Positions 28,102 through 37,808 of a DNA stretch of 64,000 nucleotides are shown here, piece after piece. A model generated the notes under the pieces. The model did not search any database and was not told the origin of the DNA. It was given only the letters and a program-made list of their open reading frames with translations. The stretch comes from Collinsella sp. (GTDB lineage Bacteria > Actinomycetota > Coriobacteriia > Coriobacteriales > Coriobacteriaceae). The translations under genes and the position numbers were made by a program. The stretch's first letter is position 1. Every line of letters starts with the position of its first letter. Location: assembly GCA_019414445.1 (NCBI GenBank), contig DXMA01000001.1:62001-126000 (forward strand), written 5' to 3'.

Positions 28102-29346
28102 ATGAACAAAGGACTGAACGTTCATAGCGAGATTGGCGCCCTTAAGAAGGTATGCGTCCATCGCCCCGGTATGGATCTTGTAAACATGAAGGCGGAGGAT
28201 TTCGACCGCGTCTGGATTCACGACGCGTTCTATTTGGACTATGCCCAGAAGGAGCACGATCAGTTTACCGACCTTCTTCGCGGCGCTGGTGCCGAGGTCG
28301 TCTATATGGAAGACCTGGTTGCCGAGACGTTCGATAAGGTCGAGGGCGCGCGTGCTCAGTTCATGGGAAAGTTCATGGACGAGTCGGGTATCAAGAACGC
28401 TGCTCTTCGCCAGGCGGTTGTCGAGAAGCTCGATTCCATCAAGGACAACAAGGAGTTTGTCCTTACGGCTATGGGCGGACTGTATGTGCGCGACCTCGAG
28501 ATCCCGCATGTCGGCGGCTCTCTTGCCAGCCTGGACGGCGACGAGCTGAAGGGCGACGACATGGTCCTCTTCCCCATGCCCGCCTCGTATTTCTCCCGTG
28601 ACCCCCTGGCCGTCGTGGGCAAGGGCGCTACCATGAACCGCATGTACTGGAATCAGCGCAACCGCGAGGTTATCTTCTACGAAACGGTGCTCCGCAACCA
28701 TCCCGATTACGCCGGTAGCCCCATCTGGTACGACCACAACAGCGAGTGGCATATCGAGGGCGGCGATATCCTCAACATCAACGCCAAGACGCTCGCCATC
28801 GGTATTTCCGAGCGTACCCAGACTGCGGCCATCGATGAGCTCGCCAAGAATATGTTCTGGGGTTCTGATGAGGCCGAAATCGAGAACATCTATGCCATCA
28901 AGATTCCGCACGGCTATGCCTACATGCATCTCGACACCGTTTGCACGCAGGTCGATCGCGATAAGTTCACGGTTTATCCCGGCATCTACCAGACGCTTCG
29001 TGCCTACCGCCTGACCAAGGGCGATACGGAGGGGGAGGTGCGTATCGAGGAACTCGAGGGCACCTTGCAGCATATCCTCGAGCTTGCGACGGGTATGGAC
29101 CACATCACCATGATTGAGTGCGGTGGTGGCGACCCGATCGAGGCTTCTCGTGAGCAGTGGAACGATGGTTCCAACACTCTTGCGGTCGCGCCGGGCAAGG
29201 TCTGCGTATATGAGCGCAACGTTGTCACTAACGATGCTCTTTACAAGGCCGGCGTCGAGCTGCTCGTCGCCCCCTCCGAGGAGCTTTCTCGCGGTCGCGG
29301 CGGCCCGCGTTGCATGACCATGCCGTTCTGGCGTGAGGAAATCTAG
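28102..29346 (+). CDS. arcA: Arginine deiminase (canonical)
   Basis: 414 residues. It hydrolyses arginine to citrulline and ammonia. Catalytic set complete: FSRDP, HIEGGD, MHLDT, ECGGGDP and the C-terminal RGRGGPRCMTMP with nucleophile Cys. The N-terminus NVHSEIGALKKVCVHRPGMDL is typical. AGAAGGA lies upstream of the ATG. It is second in the arcD-arcA-argF-arcC run and is the normal pathway enzyme; compare the divergent paralog at 25096-26346. Confidence 0.96.
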   Translation: MNKGLNVHSEIGALKKVCVHRPGMDLVNMKAEDFDRVWIHDAFYLDYAQKEHDQFTDLLRGAGAEVVYMEDLVAETFDKVEGARAQFMGKFMDESGIKNAALRQAVVEKLDSIKDNKEFVLTAMGGLYVRDLEIPHVGGSLASLDGDELKGDDMVLFPMPASYFSRDPLAVVGKGATMNRMYWNQRNREVIFYETVLRNHPDYAGSPIWYDHNSEWHIEGGDILNINAKTLAIGISERTQTAAIDELAKNMFWGSDEAEIENIYAIKIPHGYAYMHLDTVCTQVDRDKFTVYPGIYQTLRAYRLTKGDTEGEVRIEELEGTLQHILELATGMDHITMIECGGGDPIEASREQWNDGSNTLAVAPGKVCVYERNVVTNDALYKAGVELLVAPSEELSRGRGGPRCMTMPFWREEI

Positions 29347-29431
29347 TCAGCGTTAGCGTATCTGGGCGGCGTGCGTGCGTCCGCGCCGCCCATCCCCCTT
29401 GTGTGTTCCAACAACCGAAAGGACTCAAATC

Positions 29432-30439
29432 ATGGCTCTTAATCTTTCTGGTCGAAGCGTTCTTACCCTGCTTGACTTTACGTCCGAGGAAATCGAGTAC
29501 ATGCTCGACCTCTCAAAGAACTTCAAGGATATGAAGCGCGCCGGTTATCCGCACCGCTTTCTTGAGGGCAAGAACATTGTCCTGCTGTTTGAGAAGACCT
29601 CCACGCGCACGCGCTGCGCCTTCGAGGTCGGCGGTATGGACTTGGGTATGGGCGTGACCTACCTCGACCCCGGCTCGTCGCAGATGGGCAAGAAAGAGTC
29701 CATCGAGGATACCGCCCGCGTACTCGGTCGTATGTATGACGGCATCGAGTATCGCGGCTCCGATCAGTCTATTGTCGAGGAGCTTGCCGCCAAGGCCGGC
29801 GTTCCCGTTTGGAACGGCCTGACGAACGAGTACCATCCCACCCAGGCTCTTGCCGATATTCTCACCATGCGTGAGGAGTTCGGCGACACGCGCGGCATGA
29901 AGCTCACTTACATGGGCAAGGAGCAGGGCAACGTCAGCGACTCCCTGATGGTTATCTGCGCCAAGCTCGGCATTAACTTCTGCTCCTGCGGACCCAAGGG
30001 CGATGTCGAGGGCGCCACGCACTTCGATCCCGAGCTTCTTGAGCGCTGCCAGGAGATCGCCGCTCAGAATGGCTGCACGATCCAGCTCACTGAGGATATC
30101 GACGAGGGCGTCAAGGATGCAGACGTGATCTATACGGACGTTTGGGTCGGTATGGGCCAGGCTGAGGAGCTGTGGAAGAGCCGAATCGATCTTCTCTCTC
30201 CCTATCGAGTAACGCCCGAGGTCATGGCCAAGGCAAACCCCGGCGCCATCTTTATGCACTGCCTGCCGAGCTTCCACGATACGCAGACCACCATCGGTGC
30301 CGAGATTGCCGAGAAGTTCGGCGTGACCGAGATGGAGGTTTCCGATGAGGTCTTTGAGAGTGCGCAATCTCGCGTGTTCCAGGAGGCCGAGAACCGCATG
30401 CATACCATTAAGGCCATGATGTACGCGACACTTCGCTAG
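29432..30439 (+). CDS. argF: Ornithine carbamoyltransferase (catabolic context)
   Basis: 335 residues. It splits citrulline with phosphate into ornithine and carbamoyl phosphate in this pathway (also called arcB). Seen: carbamoyl-phosphate motif EKTSTRTRCAFEV, GSSQMGKKESIEDTARVLGRMYDGIEYRG, NGLTNEYHPTQALADILTM, YMGKEQGNVSDSLM and MHCLPSFHD (HCLP motif). Start ATG at 29432, 85 bp after arcA with CCGAAAGGA upstream; 23 bp before arcC2. Confidence 0.95.
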   Translation: MALNLSGRSVLTLLDFTSEEIEYMLDLSKNFKDMKRAGYPHRFLEGKNIVLLFEKTSTRTRCAFEVGGMDLGMGVTYLDPGSSQMGKKESIEDTARVLGRMYDGIEYRGSDQSIVEELAAKAGVPVWNGLTNEYHPTQALADILTMREEFGDTRGMKLTYMGKEQGNVSDSLMVICAKLGINFCSCGPKGDVEGATHFDPELLERCQEIAAQNGCTIQLTEDIDEGVKDADVIYTDVWVGMGQAEELWKSRIDLLSPYRVTPEVMAKANPGAIFMHCLPSFHDTQTTIGAEIAEKFGVTEMEVSDEVFESAQSRVFQEAENRMHTIKAMMYATLR

Positions 30440-30462
30440 TAGCTGGGAAGTGAACGAACGCT

Positions 30463-31425
30463 ATGAGTAAACCGTACGGCAAGCCCGACCGCATCGTCGT
30501 CGCCCTCGGCGGCAACGCCCTCGGCAACAACCCCGTCGAGCAGATCGAGGCCGTGAGCAACACCGCCCACGCCCTCCTCGGCCTCATCGAGCAGGGCAAC
30601 GAGATCATCATCACCCACGGCAACGGCCCGCAGGTCGGCATGATCCAGAACGCCTTCGCCGCCGCCCACGACGCCATCGGCACCCCCGAGATGCCGCTGC
30701 CCGAGTGCGGCGCCATGTCCCAGGGCTACATCGGCTACCACCTGCAGCAGGGCATCGGCCGCGAGATGCACAAGCGCTACAAGCGCTGGCACGCCGCCAC
30801 CGTCGTCACCCAGATCGAGTGCGACCCCGACGACCCCGCGTTCAAGAACCCGACCAAGCCGATCGGCCCCTTCTACACCGAGGAGCAGGCCAAGGAGTTC
30901 ATGGCCGAGGACCCCTCCAAGGTCTTCGTCGAGGATTCCGGCCGCGGCTGGCGCCGCGTCGTCGCCTCCCCCGACCCCAAGAAGATCGTCGAGGCCGACT
31001 CCATCCTCAACCTGCTCGACAACGAGTTCATCGTCATCGCCTGCGGTGGCGGCGGCATCCCCGTCGTCCGCGACTACGAGAACAAGGGCTGCTACAAGGG
31101 CGTTCCCGCCGTCATCGACAAGGACCTGGGCGGCGAGCTGCTGGCCGAGGACTGCGACGCCGACGTCCTGTTCCTGCTGACCGCCGTCGAGCACGTCGCC
31201 ATCAACTTCGGCAAGCCCAACCAGGAGGAGCTCGAGGACCTCACCGCCGACGAGGCCGAGCGCCTGGCCGACGAGGGCCAGTTCGGCAAGGGTTCCATGG
31301 AGCCCAAGGTCCGCGCCGCCATCAAGTTCGCCCGTTCCCGCAAGGGCCGCACCTGCATCATCGGCGCCCTGGACAAGGCCGCCGAGACCATGGCCGGCCT
31401 CTCCGGTACCCGCATCCACGAGTAG
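30463..31425 (+). CDS. arcC: Carbamate kinase, copy 2
   Basis: 320 residues, same protein as copy 1 except near the N-terminus (MSKPYGKP versus MSKPLGKP). It closes the arcD-arcA-argF-arcC operon and yields ATP from carbamoyl phosphate. It has its own copy of the arcC terminator. Confidence 0.96.
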   Translation: MSKPYGKPDRIVVALGGNALGNNPVEQIEAVSNTAHALLGLIEQGNEIIITHGNGPQVGMIQNAFAAAHDAIGTPEMPLPECGAMSQGYIGYHLQQGIGREMHKRYKRWHAATVVTQIECDPDDPAFKNPTKPIGPFYTEEQAKEFMAEDPSKVFVEDSGRGWRRVVASPDPKKIVEADSILNLLDNEFIVIACGGGGIPVVRDYENKGCYKGVPAVIDKDLGGELLAEDCDADVLFLLTAVEHVAINFGKPNQEELEDLTADEAERLADEGQFGKGSMEPKVRAAIKFARSRKGRTCIIGALDKAAETMAGLSGTRIHE

Positions 31426-31528
31426 TCCCTACTCTGTTGCATCTCCCGTGGGCGCCAGGCAAAGCGCCCACAAACTAGCCTCTCTTCATGAGCCCCGCAG
31501 TCCGCTCCGACTGCGGGGCTTTTGCTAT
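30506..31528. repeat. 1.02-kb near-identical direct repeat (arcC plus terminator), right
   Basis: Partner of 23378-24400. The 7.1 kb spacing contains the regulator, both deiminase genes, arcD and argF; unequal exchange between the repeats would delete or amplify them. Confidence 0.88.
31491..31526 (+). terminator. Terminator of the arc operon
   Basis: Same AGCCCCGCAGTCC ... GACTGCGGGGCTTTTGC hairpin as after arcC1. Confidence 0.85.
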
Positions 31529-31533
31529 TCACC

Positions 31534-31686
31534 TAGTCATTGGGGACAAACCCGGCACTTGGGGACGGTCCTTTCCTGCCGGCAGCTTGGGACAGTCCTT
31601 AATAGTCATTGGGGACGTTCTTAAACGACTAGTCAAACAAGAACGTCCCCAACGACTACTCATTTAAGTCTGTCCCCAATGACTGC
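31534..31686. repeat. Composite dispersed repeat with nested inverted repeats
   Basis: TAGTCATTGGGGACA at the left mirrors TGTCCCCAATGACT at the right. Inside, AGTCATTGGGGACGTTCTT (31604-31622) pairs with AAGAACGTCCCCAACGACT (31639-31657) with one mismatch, and a CCGGCA/TGCCGG hairpin unit is also present. Same family as elements at 8658, 15403, 37449 and 37755. Confidence 0.65.
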
Positions 31687-31858
31687 ACAATGGCTGGGAA
31701 GGCGCATCCCACACCGACGCATTGCCTTCGGGCCCTTTCCCCAGGCTCTCCATAGCTCAGCTGGACTCCCCGCAACCTGTTCCGAGTTGGCGGAACGAGC
31801 GCGACGTGGAGTGTCATTCTTTACCGCGTTAGACTAGACGCAGGGAAAGGAGGAGGAC
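31687..31858. other. Leader of the PTS regulator gene
   Basis: 172 bp. It contains a small hairpin GTTCCGAGTTGGCGGAAC at about 31780-31797 and AAAGGAGGAGG just before the start. No antiterminator RNA target is clearly recognisable. Confidence 0.4.
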
Positions 31859-33754
31859 ATGGATGCTCGCGTCAAGCAGCTTGTAAATATGATCGAGGAC
31901 GCTCAGCCTGTTGCTGTCGCGGTACTTGCCAAGCGTCTCGAGGTAAGCGAGCGCGCCGTGAGAAACTATATCCATCGCGCAAACGACAACCTTGCAGGGG
32001 TTGCACGCATCGTTGGCAGCAAGGGGCAGTATCGTATCGATGTTGCACGTGCAGATGAGCTTGCTCGCTTGCTAGACGGTGCGGCTCTGGCCCATCCGGG
32101 CATTCCTGATACGCGCGACGGCCGTGTGTCCTTCCTTCTTAACGACCTCCTAATGCGGTCCCAGTGGGTGACGATTGAGGAGTATGCGGATTTACTCTAC
32201 GTTTCGGCGCGGACTCTGTCCAATGACATGCGTCTGGTAGAGCAGAAACTCGCCCAATTTGACTTAACGCTTGAAAAGCGCCCACGCTACGGAATCCGCG
32301 TTGCGGGCGGGGAGTCGCAACGGCGCCTGTGCCTGGCCTCGCTGGTGAGGCCCGTGTTGCCCGACACCGACGATGCAAAGCTCGCCGAGCACCTGCGGGC
32401 CATCGCCGCATGTGTGGACGATGCCCTGACGGCCTCGCCCGTCACGGTGAGCTCGCTGGCATCCCGCAATCTCATCATGCATCTTTACATCGCTCTTGGC
32501 CGCATCGAGCAGGGCTGCTATGTCCCAGCTGCAGAATCGGACGTTCAAAAACTGGAGGGAACGCGCGAATACGCCGCGGCTTTCCAGATTGCCGCAAACA
32601 TCAAGGATGCCCTGGGCGTGAGCATGCCCCGAGAAGAGGTTGCCTTTATCGCAATCCATTTGCTCGGCAGGGGCACGGGCGTGCCCGAGAAGGGCTCTGC
32701 CGTTATCTCGGACGAGATGTGGGAGATTGCTTCCGAGATGGTACGTACGGTCAACGATGAGTTTAGGTTTGACTTTAGCAGCGATCTTGAACTTCGCATG
32801 AACCTTGCTCGGCATATTGGCCCTCTGGGTTATCGCCTTGAATATCACATGCATATGGATAACCCCATGCTGCCCGATATCAAGACGAGGTTTCCGTTGG
32901 CCTATTCGATGGCGGCCGGCACCTCGCAGGTACTCGAGCGTCATTTTGGCAGCCAGCCCTCTGATGAGGAGCTCGGCTACATCGCCATGGCATTTGCCCT
33001 GGCCCTCGAGCAGCAAGCCGACCAGCCGCGTCGCAAACGCATCCTGATCGTGTGCGCCTCGGGAGCGGGAAGCGCCCGTATGCTCGAGCACCAGTACCGC
33101 AAGCAGTTTGGTATGTATATCGAGTCGATTGAGACATGCGACGTCGCCCGCGTGGGAACGCTCGACTTTTCGCACATCGACTACGTGTTCACAACGGTGC
33201 CGCTCAACGTCAAGTTGCCTGTGCCCGTCCGCGAGGTCGATTTCTTCTTGGAGACGAGCGATGTCAACGCTATCCGCAAGGTGCTGAGTGATGACGCTGC
33301 GCAATCGGACTCCCTGAGCGCTTTCTTTAGCCGTGCCCTGTTCTTCAACCGCGTTGAGGCGTCGTCGAAGCAGGCCGTTCTCCGATATCTCTCCGAGCGC
33401 GCCGTCGAGAGCGGCCGTGTCGATGCCCAGTTTGCCCAAGAGGTTGCCGAGCGCGAGAGCGCGAGTGCCACCTCGTTTGGCAATGGGGTGGCCATGCCCC
33501 ATGGGATGCATCCTTTGAGCGCCGAGGCCTTTGTTACCGTGGGCCTGCTCGAACATCCCATCCTTTGGGACGAATACGGCCATGAGGTCGATATCGTCTT
33601 TATGGTGTCGTTTGCCCGGTCGGGCGGCGATGAGGCGCGGATCTTGAGCTCGCTGCTCGCTGAGATCTTTATGGACCGCCAGGGGGTCGAGCGCTTACGC
33701 GAGCGCCGGTCCTGGCATGAGCTGATGGCGCTTGTGCAAGCGCATACGGCTTAA
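31859..33754 (+). CDS. PRD-containing PTS transcriptional regulator (LicR/MtlR-type)
   Basis: 631 residues. In order: an HTH_11 domain (about 1-60), a second Mga-type HTH (about 85-135, VTIEEYADLLYVSARTLSND), two PRD domains with conserved His residues (about 175-385), an EIIB-like domain (ILIVCASGAGSARMLEHQY), and a C-terminal EIIA-type domain (FGNGVAMPHGMHPL). Phosphorylation of these modules by the PTS typically adjusts activity to substrate and glucose supply. It lies directly upstream of the IIA-IIB-IIC-glucosidase genes and is their likely activator. Confidence 0.92.
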   Translation: MDARVKQLVNMIEDAQPVAVAVLAKRLEVSERAVRNYIHRANDNLAGVARIVGSKGQYRIDVARADELARLLDGAALAHPGIPDTRDGRVSFLLNDLLMRSQWVTIEEYADLLYVSARTLSNDMRLVEQKLAQFDLTLEKRPRYGIRVAGGESQRRLCLASLVRPVLPDTDDAKLAEHLRAIAACVDDALTASPVTVSSLASRNLIMHLYIALGRIEQGCYVPAAESDVQKLEGTREYAAAFQIAANIKDALGVSMPREEVAFIAIHLLGRGTGVPEKGSAVISDEMWEIASEMVRTVNDEFRFDFSSDLELRMNLARHIGPLGYRLEYHMHMDNPMLPDIKTRFPLAYSMAAGTSQVLERHFGSQPSDEELGYIAMAFALALEQQADQPRRKRILIVCASGAGSARMLEHQYRKQFGMYIESIETCDVARVGTLDFSHIDYVFTTVPLNVKLPVPVREVDFFLETSDVNAIRKVLSDDAAQSDSLSAFFSRALFFNRVEASSKQAVLRYLSERAVESGRVDAQFAQEVAERESASATSFGNGVAMPHGMHPLSAEAFVTVGLLEHPILWDEYGHEVDIVFMVSFARSGGDEARILSSLLAEIFMDRQGVERLRERRSWHELMALVQAHTA

Positions 33755-33873
33755 GACTTCTTTTGTCGATGACCCTGTCAGTCTACCTGCAATAAACCTC
33801 GAGGATTGCGGGCGGGAGATAGGTGTTTCGAATATTCAAGTACAAACCAATCATCACGGGAGAGGAGACCGTT

Positions 33874-34200
33874 ATGGACGATCAGGGAACCGAGATGGTT
33901 TCGTTTCAGCTGGTCGCTGCAGCGGGAGAGGCACGCAGCCTTGCCTTCGAAGCCCTTGAAAAGGCAAAGGCGGGGGATTTTGACGCTGCCGCCAAACTCA
34001 TGAAGCAGTCAAAGGATGCGGGAATCAAGGCTCACCACATCCAAACGCAGCTGCTTTCGACCGAGGCGGCGGGCGAGCATCTGTCGGTGGATGTGTTGCT
34101 GGTCCATGCTCAGGACCACCTCATGTGCTCCATGCTTGCTCAGGAGCTCGTGCAGGAGCTGATCTGCCTGTATGAGCGCACTGCAGCCAAGAACGCCTAA
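33874..34200 (+). CDS. PTS lactose/cellobiose-type IIA component
   Basis: 108 residues. All-alpha IIA of the lactose/cellobiose family: phosphorylatable His in IKAHHIQTQLLS and the helix VLLVHAQDHLMCSMLAQEL. The ATG at 33874 has GGAGAGGAG upstream and gives the usual length; an upstream GTG at 33823 would add 17 atypical residues. It passes phosphate from HPr to IIB. Confidence 0.9.
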   Translation: MDDQGTEMVSFQLVAAAGEARSLAFEALEKAKAGDFDAAAKLMKQSKDAGIKAHHIQTQLLSTEAAGEHLSVDVLLVHAQDHLMCSMLAQELVQELICLYERTAAKNA

Positions 34201-34246
34201 CGGCGTGCGGCGACTATCCAACCAATCAATGCGAAGGGAATCCCTT

Positions 34247-34540
34247 ATGAAGATCCTTCTTGTTTGCGCAGCTGGCCTGTCTACAAGCATTCTGATGAAG
34301 AAACTCGAGAAATACGCGGAGCAAAACGGCATCGAGCTCGATATCGATGCGGTGGGTATCGGCGAGTATCAGGAGACCTGCGCCGATTATGACGTGCTGC
34401 TCTTGGGGCCGCAGGTGTCCTACCAGCTCAACACCGTCAAGCAGGGGAGCGGTAAGCCGACCGCGGTCATCCCCGCACAGGACTACGGCATGGGCAACGC
34501 CGCCAACGTGCTGGCACTCGCCCAGTCGCTGTTGGGCTAG
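34247..34540 (+). CDS. PTS lactose/cellobiose-type IIB component
   Basis: 97 residues. Begins MKILLVCAAGLSTSILMKKL with the active-site Cys at residue 7, as in CelA-type IIB. It receives phosphate from IIA and passes it to the sugar carried by IIC. GAAGGGAA precedes the ATG; nine bases separate it from IIC. Confidence 0.92.
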   Translation: MKILLVCAAGLSTSILMKKLEKYAEQNGIELDIDAVGIGEYQETCADYDVLLLGPQVSYQLNTVKQGSGKPTAVIPAQDYGMGNAANVLALAQSLLG

Positions 34541-34549
34541 GAGGCGACC

Positions 34550-35899
34550 ATGGAAAAGTTCATGACCCTGCTTCAGGAAAAACTGACCCCTATTGCCAAT
34601 TTCTGCGGCACCGAGCGCCACTTTGCCTCCATGCAAAAGGGCTTTATGAGCGCGATCAGCTTCATCTTGGTCTCTGCCGTCTTTATGATCCTCGCCAACC
34701 CGCCGGTCACGGCCGACCTGGTGGCGCAGGGCGGGTTCTGGTCCGTCTTTGGCCCTTGGCTCGATTTTGCGACGGCCAATAAGCTCACGCTGCTCATCCC
34801 CTTCAATATGACGATGGGCATACTGTCGGTGATCGTGACGTTCGCAATCGCCTATAACCTGGCGGGCACCTACAAGATGCCCAAGCTTAACGCCGGCATG
34901 ACCTCGCTGGTGATGTTCCTGATCGCCGCGGCGCCGTCGTCCTACTACCAGCTTGCTGACGAGTCCGTGCTCCAGGCGGTCCCCTGCACCTATCTGGGTG
35001 CGCAGGGCCTGTTTACCGCCATCATCGTTGCCTTGGTCTCCGTCGAGGTCACGCGCTTCTGCCAGACCAAGGGCATCACCATCAAGATGCCCGATGGCGT
35101 GCCGCCGTTTTTGTCCGAAACCTTTGGCGCCATCGTACCTATGCTCGCCAACATCCTCATCTTCTTTGGCGGCAACCTGCTGATCCAGATGATCGATCCC
35201 GCGCTGTCCATCCCCTCGGTTATCGAGAAGCTGCTCGCTGCCCCGCTTTCCGTCGCAGTTGACTCTGTGCCCGGCGCACTGCTTATCTGCTTCATGACGC
35301 TGCTGTTTTGGTGCTTTGGCGTCCACGGCAACATGATCGTAATGCCCATCACCGCCCCGGTCTCGCTTGCCGCCTTTGCCGCCAACGCCTCGCTCTATGC
35401 TGCCGGGCAGCCGCTTGAGTTCCACCCGGTGCTCATGTCGTTGGCCATCAACCTCATCGGCGGCACGGGTAATACGTTCTCTTTTGTGGCGCTCTGCGCG
35501 TTTAGGGCAAAGTCGCAGCAGCTCAAGGCATTTGGCAGGGCATCGATCGTGCCGAGCTTCTTCCGTATCTCCGAGCCCGCGATCTTCGGCGCGCCCATCA
35601 TCTTCAACCCGATCCTCATGATTCCGTTTGTGCTAGGCGGCATGATCTCGGCCCTGCTGTATTGGGGTGCGGTCTCACTGGGTCTTGTCTCTAACTTCTA
35701 CATCTTGGTGAGCGGCACGTTCCCCATCTTCGTTCAGGGCTTTGTCCAGTGCCTCGACCCGCGCATCTGGGTGTTTACGATCGTTTTGATCGTGGTCATG
35801 GCTGTGGTCTGGTACCCGTTCTTTAAGGTGTACGATAACCAGCTCCTGGCTCAGGAGCAGGAGAACGCCGCGGCAGCTTCTGCCGAGGATGCTGAGTAG
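34550..35899 (+). CDS. PTS lactose/cellobiose-type IIC permease
   Basis: 449 residues with about ten membrane helices. Features of the family: the N-terminal HFASMQKGFMSAISFILVSA, the GNTFSFVALC helix region, PSFFRISEPAIFGAPIIFNP (the conserved EPAIFG-type motif) and the FVQGFVQCLDPRIW segment. It carries the beta-glucoside into the cell for phosphorylation. One base separates its stop from the glucosidase start. Confidence 0.92.
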   Translation: MEKFMTLLQEKLTPIANFCGTERHFASMQKGFMSAISFILVSAVFMILANPPVTADLVAQGGFWSVFGPWLDFATANKLTLLIPFNMTMGILSVIVTFAIAYNLAGTYKMPKLNAGMTSLVMFLIAAAPSSYYQLADESVLQAVPCTYLGAQGLFTAIIVALVSVEVTRFCQTKGITIKMPDGVPPFLSETFGAIVPMLANILIFFGGNLLIQMIDPALSIPSVIEKLLAAPLSVAVDSVPGALLICFMTLLFWCFGVHGNMIVMPITAPVSLAAFAANASLYAAGQPLEFHPVLMSLAINLIGGTGNTFSFVALCAFRAKSQQLKAFGRASIVPSFFRISEPAIFGAPIIFNPILMIPFVLGGMISALLYWGAVSLGLVSNFYILVSGTFPIFVQGFVQCLDPRIWVFTIVLIVVMAVVWYPFFKVYDNQLLAQEQENAAAASAEDAE

Positions 35900-35900
35900 C

Positions 35901-37355
35901 ATGAGTTACTTTGACAGAACGTCTGCCGCCGGTATGCCCGAGGGCTTTTTGTGGGGTGGTGCCCTCGCCGCCAACCAGGCCGAAGGGGGCTGGAACGAGG
36001 GCGGCCGCGGCATGTCGCACTCCGACCTGATCCCACAGGGTTCCGACCGCTGGGATGTAATGTTTGGCAGGCAAAAGCCCGTGGACGATCCGGACAGGCT
36101 GTATCCATGCCGCTGGGGCAACGACTTCTTCCATCATTGGCACGAGGATGTCGAGCTCTTTGCCGAGATGGGCTTTAAGTGCCTGCGTCTTTCAATTTGC
36201 TGGAGCCGTATTTTTCCCACAGGGATGGAGACCGAGCCCAACGGCGAGGGCTTGGAGTTTTACCGTCAGGTATTCGAGGCGCTGCGCGAGCATGGAATCG
36301 AGCCGCTTGTGACGCTGTCGCACTACGACTATCCGTTGGCTCTGGTCGAGCGCTATGGTGGCTGGCAAAGCCGAGAGATGATCGAGCGGTATGCGCACTA
36401 CGTCGAGACCGTCGGACGCGCGTACCAGGGCCTCGTGCGTTATTGGCTTACGTTCAACGAGATCAACAGCGTGGCGCTGTCCTATCTCAACGCGGGTGTC
36501 ACGCTCGAGGATGAGCGTGACCGTGCAGCCGTGACCGCGGCGTTCTCGCACCATATGTTTATGGCGAGCGCTCGCGCTGTCGAGATTCTGCACAAGATCG
36601 ATCCCGCAAACAAGGTGGGTTGCATGGTCGCTGCCGGTGCGACCTATCCGTACCGTTGTGCGCCCGAGGACGCATGGCTTGCGTATGAGGAGGACCGCGG
36701 CCGCTACTTCTACACAGACGTGATGGCTGCGGGCGCCTATCCTGCTTGGAAGCTGCGTGCACTCGAGAAAGAGGGTGTTCACGTGCCCTTTGAGCCGGGC
36801 GATACGGAGTATCTGGCAGAGCATACGGTCGACTTCATCTCGTTCTCGTACTATTGCTCGCGCTTGGTGTGCGCCGATGATCAGGTGATCGCCGAGAAGG
36901 CGGAGGGCAACGTGTTCCCGACGTTGCGCAATCCGTACCTCAAGGATAAAGAGACTGCCTGGAAGTGGCAGATCGATGCGCTGGGTTTGCGCGTGACGCT
37001 TGCCGGCTACCACGATCGTTACCATCTTCCGCTCTTTATCGCCGAGAACGGTGTGGGCGGACTCGATGCGCTGGAAGACGGCAAAGTCCACGATGCGTAT
37101 CATATTGATTACCTGCGAAGGCATATTCTTGCGCTGCGCGATGCAATTGTCGAGGACGGTGTTGACCTGATGGGATACACGCCGTGGGGCTGTATCGATT
37201 TGGTGTCGGCCTCGACGGGGCAGATGAAGAAGCGCTATGGCTTTGTTTATGTTGATGCCGATGATATGGGCAAAGGCACGTTCGATCGCTACCGAAAGGA
37301 CAGCTTCTGCTGGTACCAAAAGGTCATTGCATCAAATGGCGAGGACTTGAGTTAA
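35901..37355 (+). CDS. GH1 6-phospho-beta-glucosidase
   Basis: 484 residues, normal GH1 length. It cleaves the phosphorylated disaccharide delivered by the PTS. Acid/base Glu in TFNEINS (about residue 174), nucleophile Glu in LFIAENGVGG (about residue 378), N-terminal FLWGGALAANQAEGGWNEGGRG, and the phosphate-binding region near DLVSASTGQMKKRYGFVYVD with the Ser/Lys/Tyr set expected in 6-phospho enzymes. The start at 35901 follows the IIC stop directly. Confidence 0.93.
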   Translation: MSYFDRTSAAGMPEGFLWGGALAANQAEGGWNEGGRGMSHSDLIPQGSDRWDVMFGRQKPVDDPDRLYPCRWGNDFFHHWHEDVELFAEMGFKCLRLSICWSRIFPTGMETEPNGEGLEFYRQVFEALREHGIEPLVTLSHYDYPLALVERYGGWQSREMIERYAHYVETVGRAYQGLVRYWLTFNEINSVALSYLNAGVTLEDERDRAAVTAAFSHHMFMASARAVEILHKIDPANKVGCMVAAGATYPYRCAPEDAWLAYEEDRGRYFYTDVMAAGAYPAWKLRALEKEGVHVPFEPGDTEYLAEHTVDFISFSYYCSRLVCADDQVIAEKAEGNVFPTLRNPYLKDKETAWKWQIDALGLRVTLAGYHDRYHLPLFIAENGVGGLDALEDGKVHDAYHIDYLRRHILALRDAIVEDGVDLMGYTPWGCIDLVSASTGQMKKRYGFVYVDADDMGKGTFDRYRKDSFCWYQKVIASNGEDLS

Positions 37356-37371
37356 CTCTTGCAGGTCTGTT

Positions 37372-37408
37372 GCCCCCGCGGTCCGCTTCGGCCGCGGGGG
37401 CTTTTGTT
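37372..37408 (+). terminator. Terminator of the PTS operon
   Basis: GCCCCCGCGG-loop-CCGCGGGGGC followed by TTTTGTT: a strong rho-independent terminator. Confidence 0.88.
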
Positions 37409-37808
37409 ATTGAGGCGGCTGTTCATGAGGAGCATTGCAGGCTGCGGAAACCCGGCACTTGGGGACGTTCCTTTCCTGCCGGCAGCTTGGGACAGTCCTT
37501 AAAGGCCGCATCGATCAACTGCGGAAAGCACATCCCAGAATGAGCGTCCAACATGGGGTGCGGTTTCCCTTGAGGCCCTCAATCGGAAAATGCATCCCGG
37601 ATTATTGTCGAAAAGCGGTCCCCAGTTTCCCAAACGGGCCGCTAACGGAAAGCGCATCCCGCTATTGGGCCCCAAAGCAGGACGCGCTTTCCGTGCTGGC
37701 AGTTCCAAGCAGTTCGGGATGGCCCTTTTCGTCTGCTCTCGGCCGGCGTCCGTAAGACTGTCCCCGACGACCACTCATTTAAGTCTGTCCCCAATGAGTC
37801 CCCAATGA
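37409..37808. other. Intergenic region with two dispersed repeat elements
   Basis: About 400 bp without a gene. Repeats: 37449-37500 (CCCGGCACTTGGGGACG ... GGACAGTCCTT) and 37755-37811 (GACTGTCCCC ... TCTGTCCCCAATGA). The middle has no recognisable content. Confidence 0.5.

Noticed and set aside
31751..31800. CATAGCTCAGCTGGA looks like a tRNA D-arm
   Set aside because: No matching acceptor stem, anticodon arm or T-arm can be formed around it.
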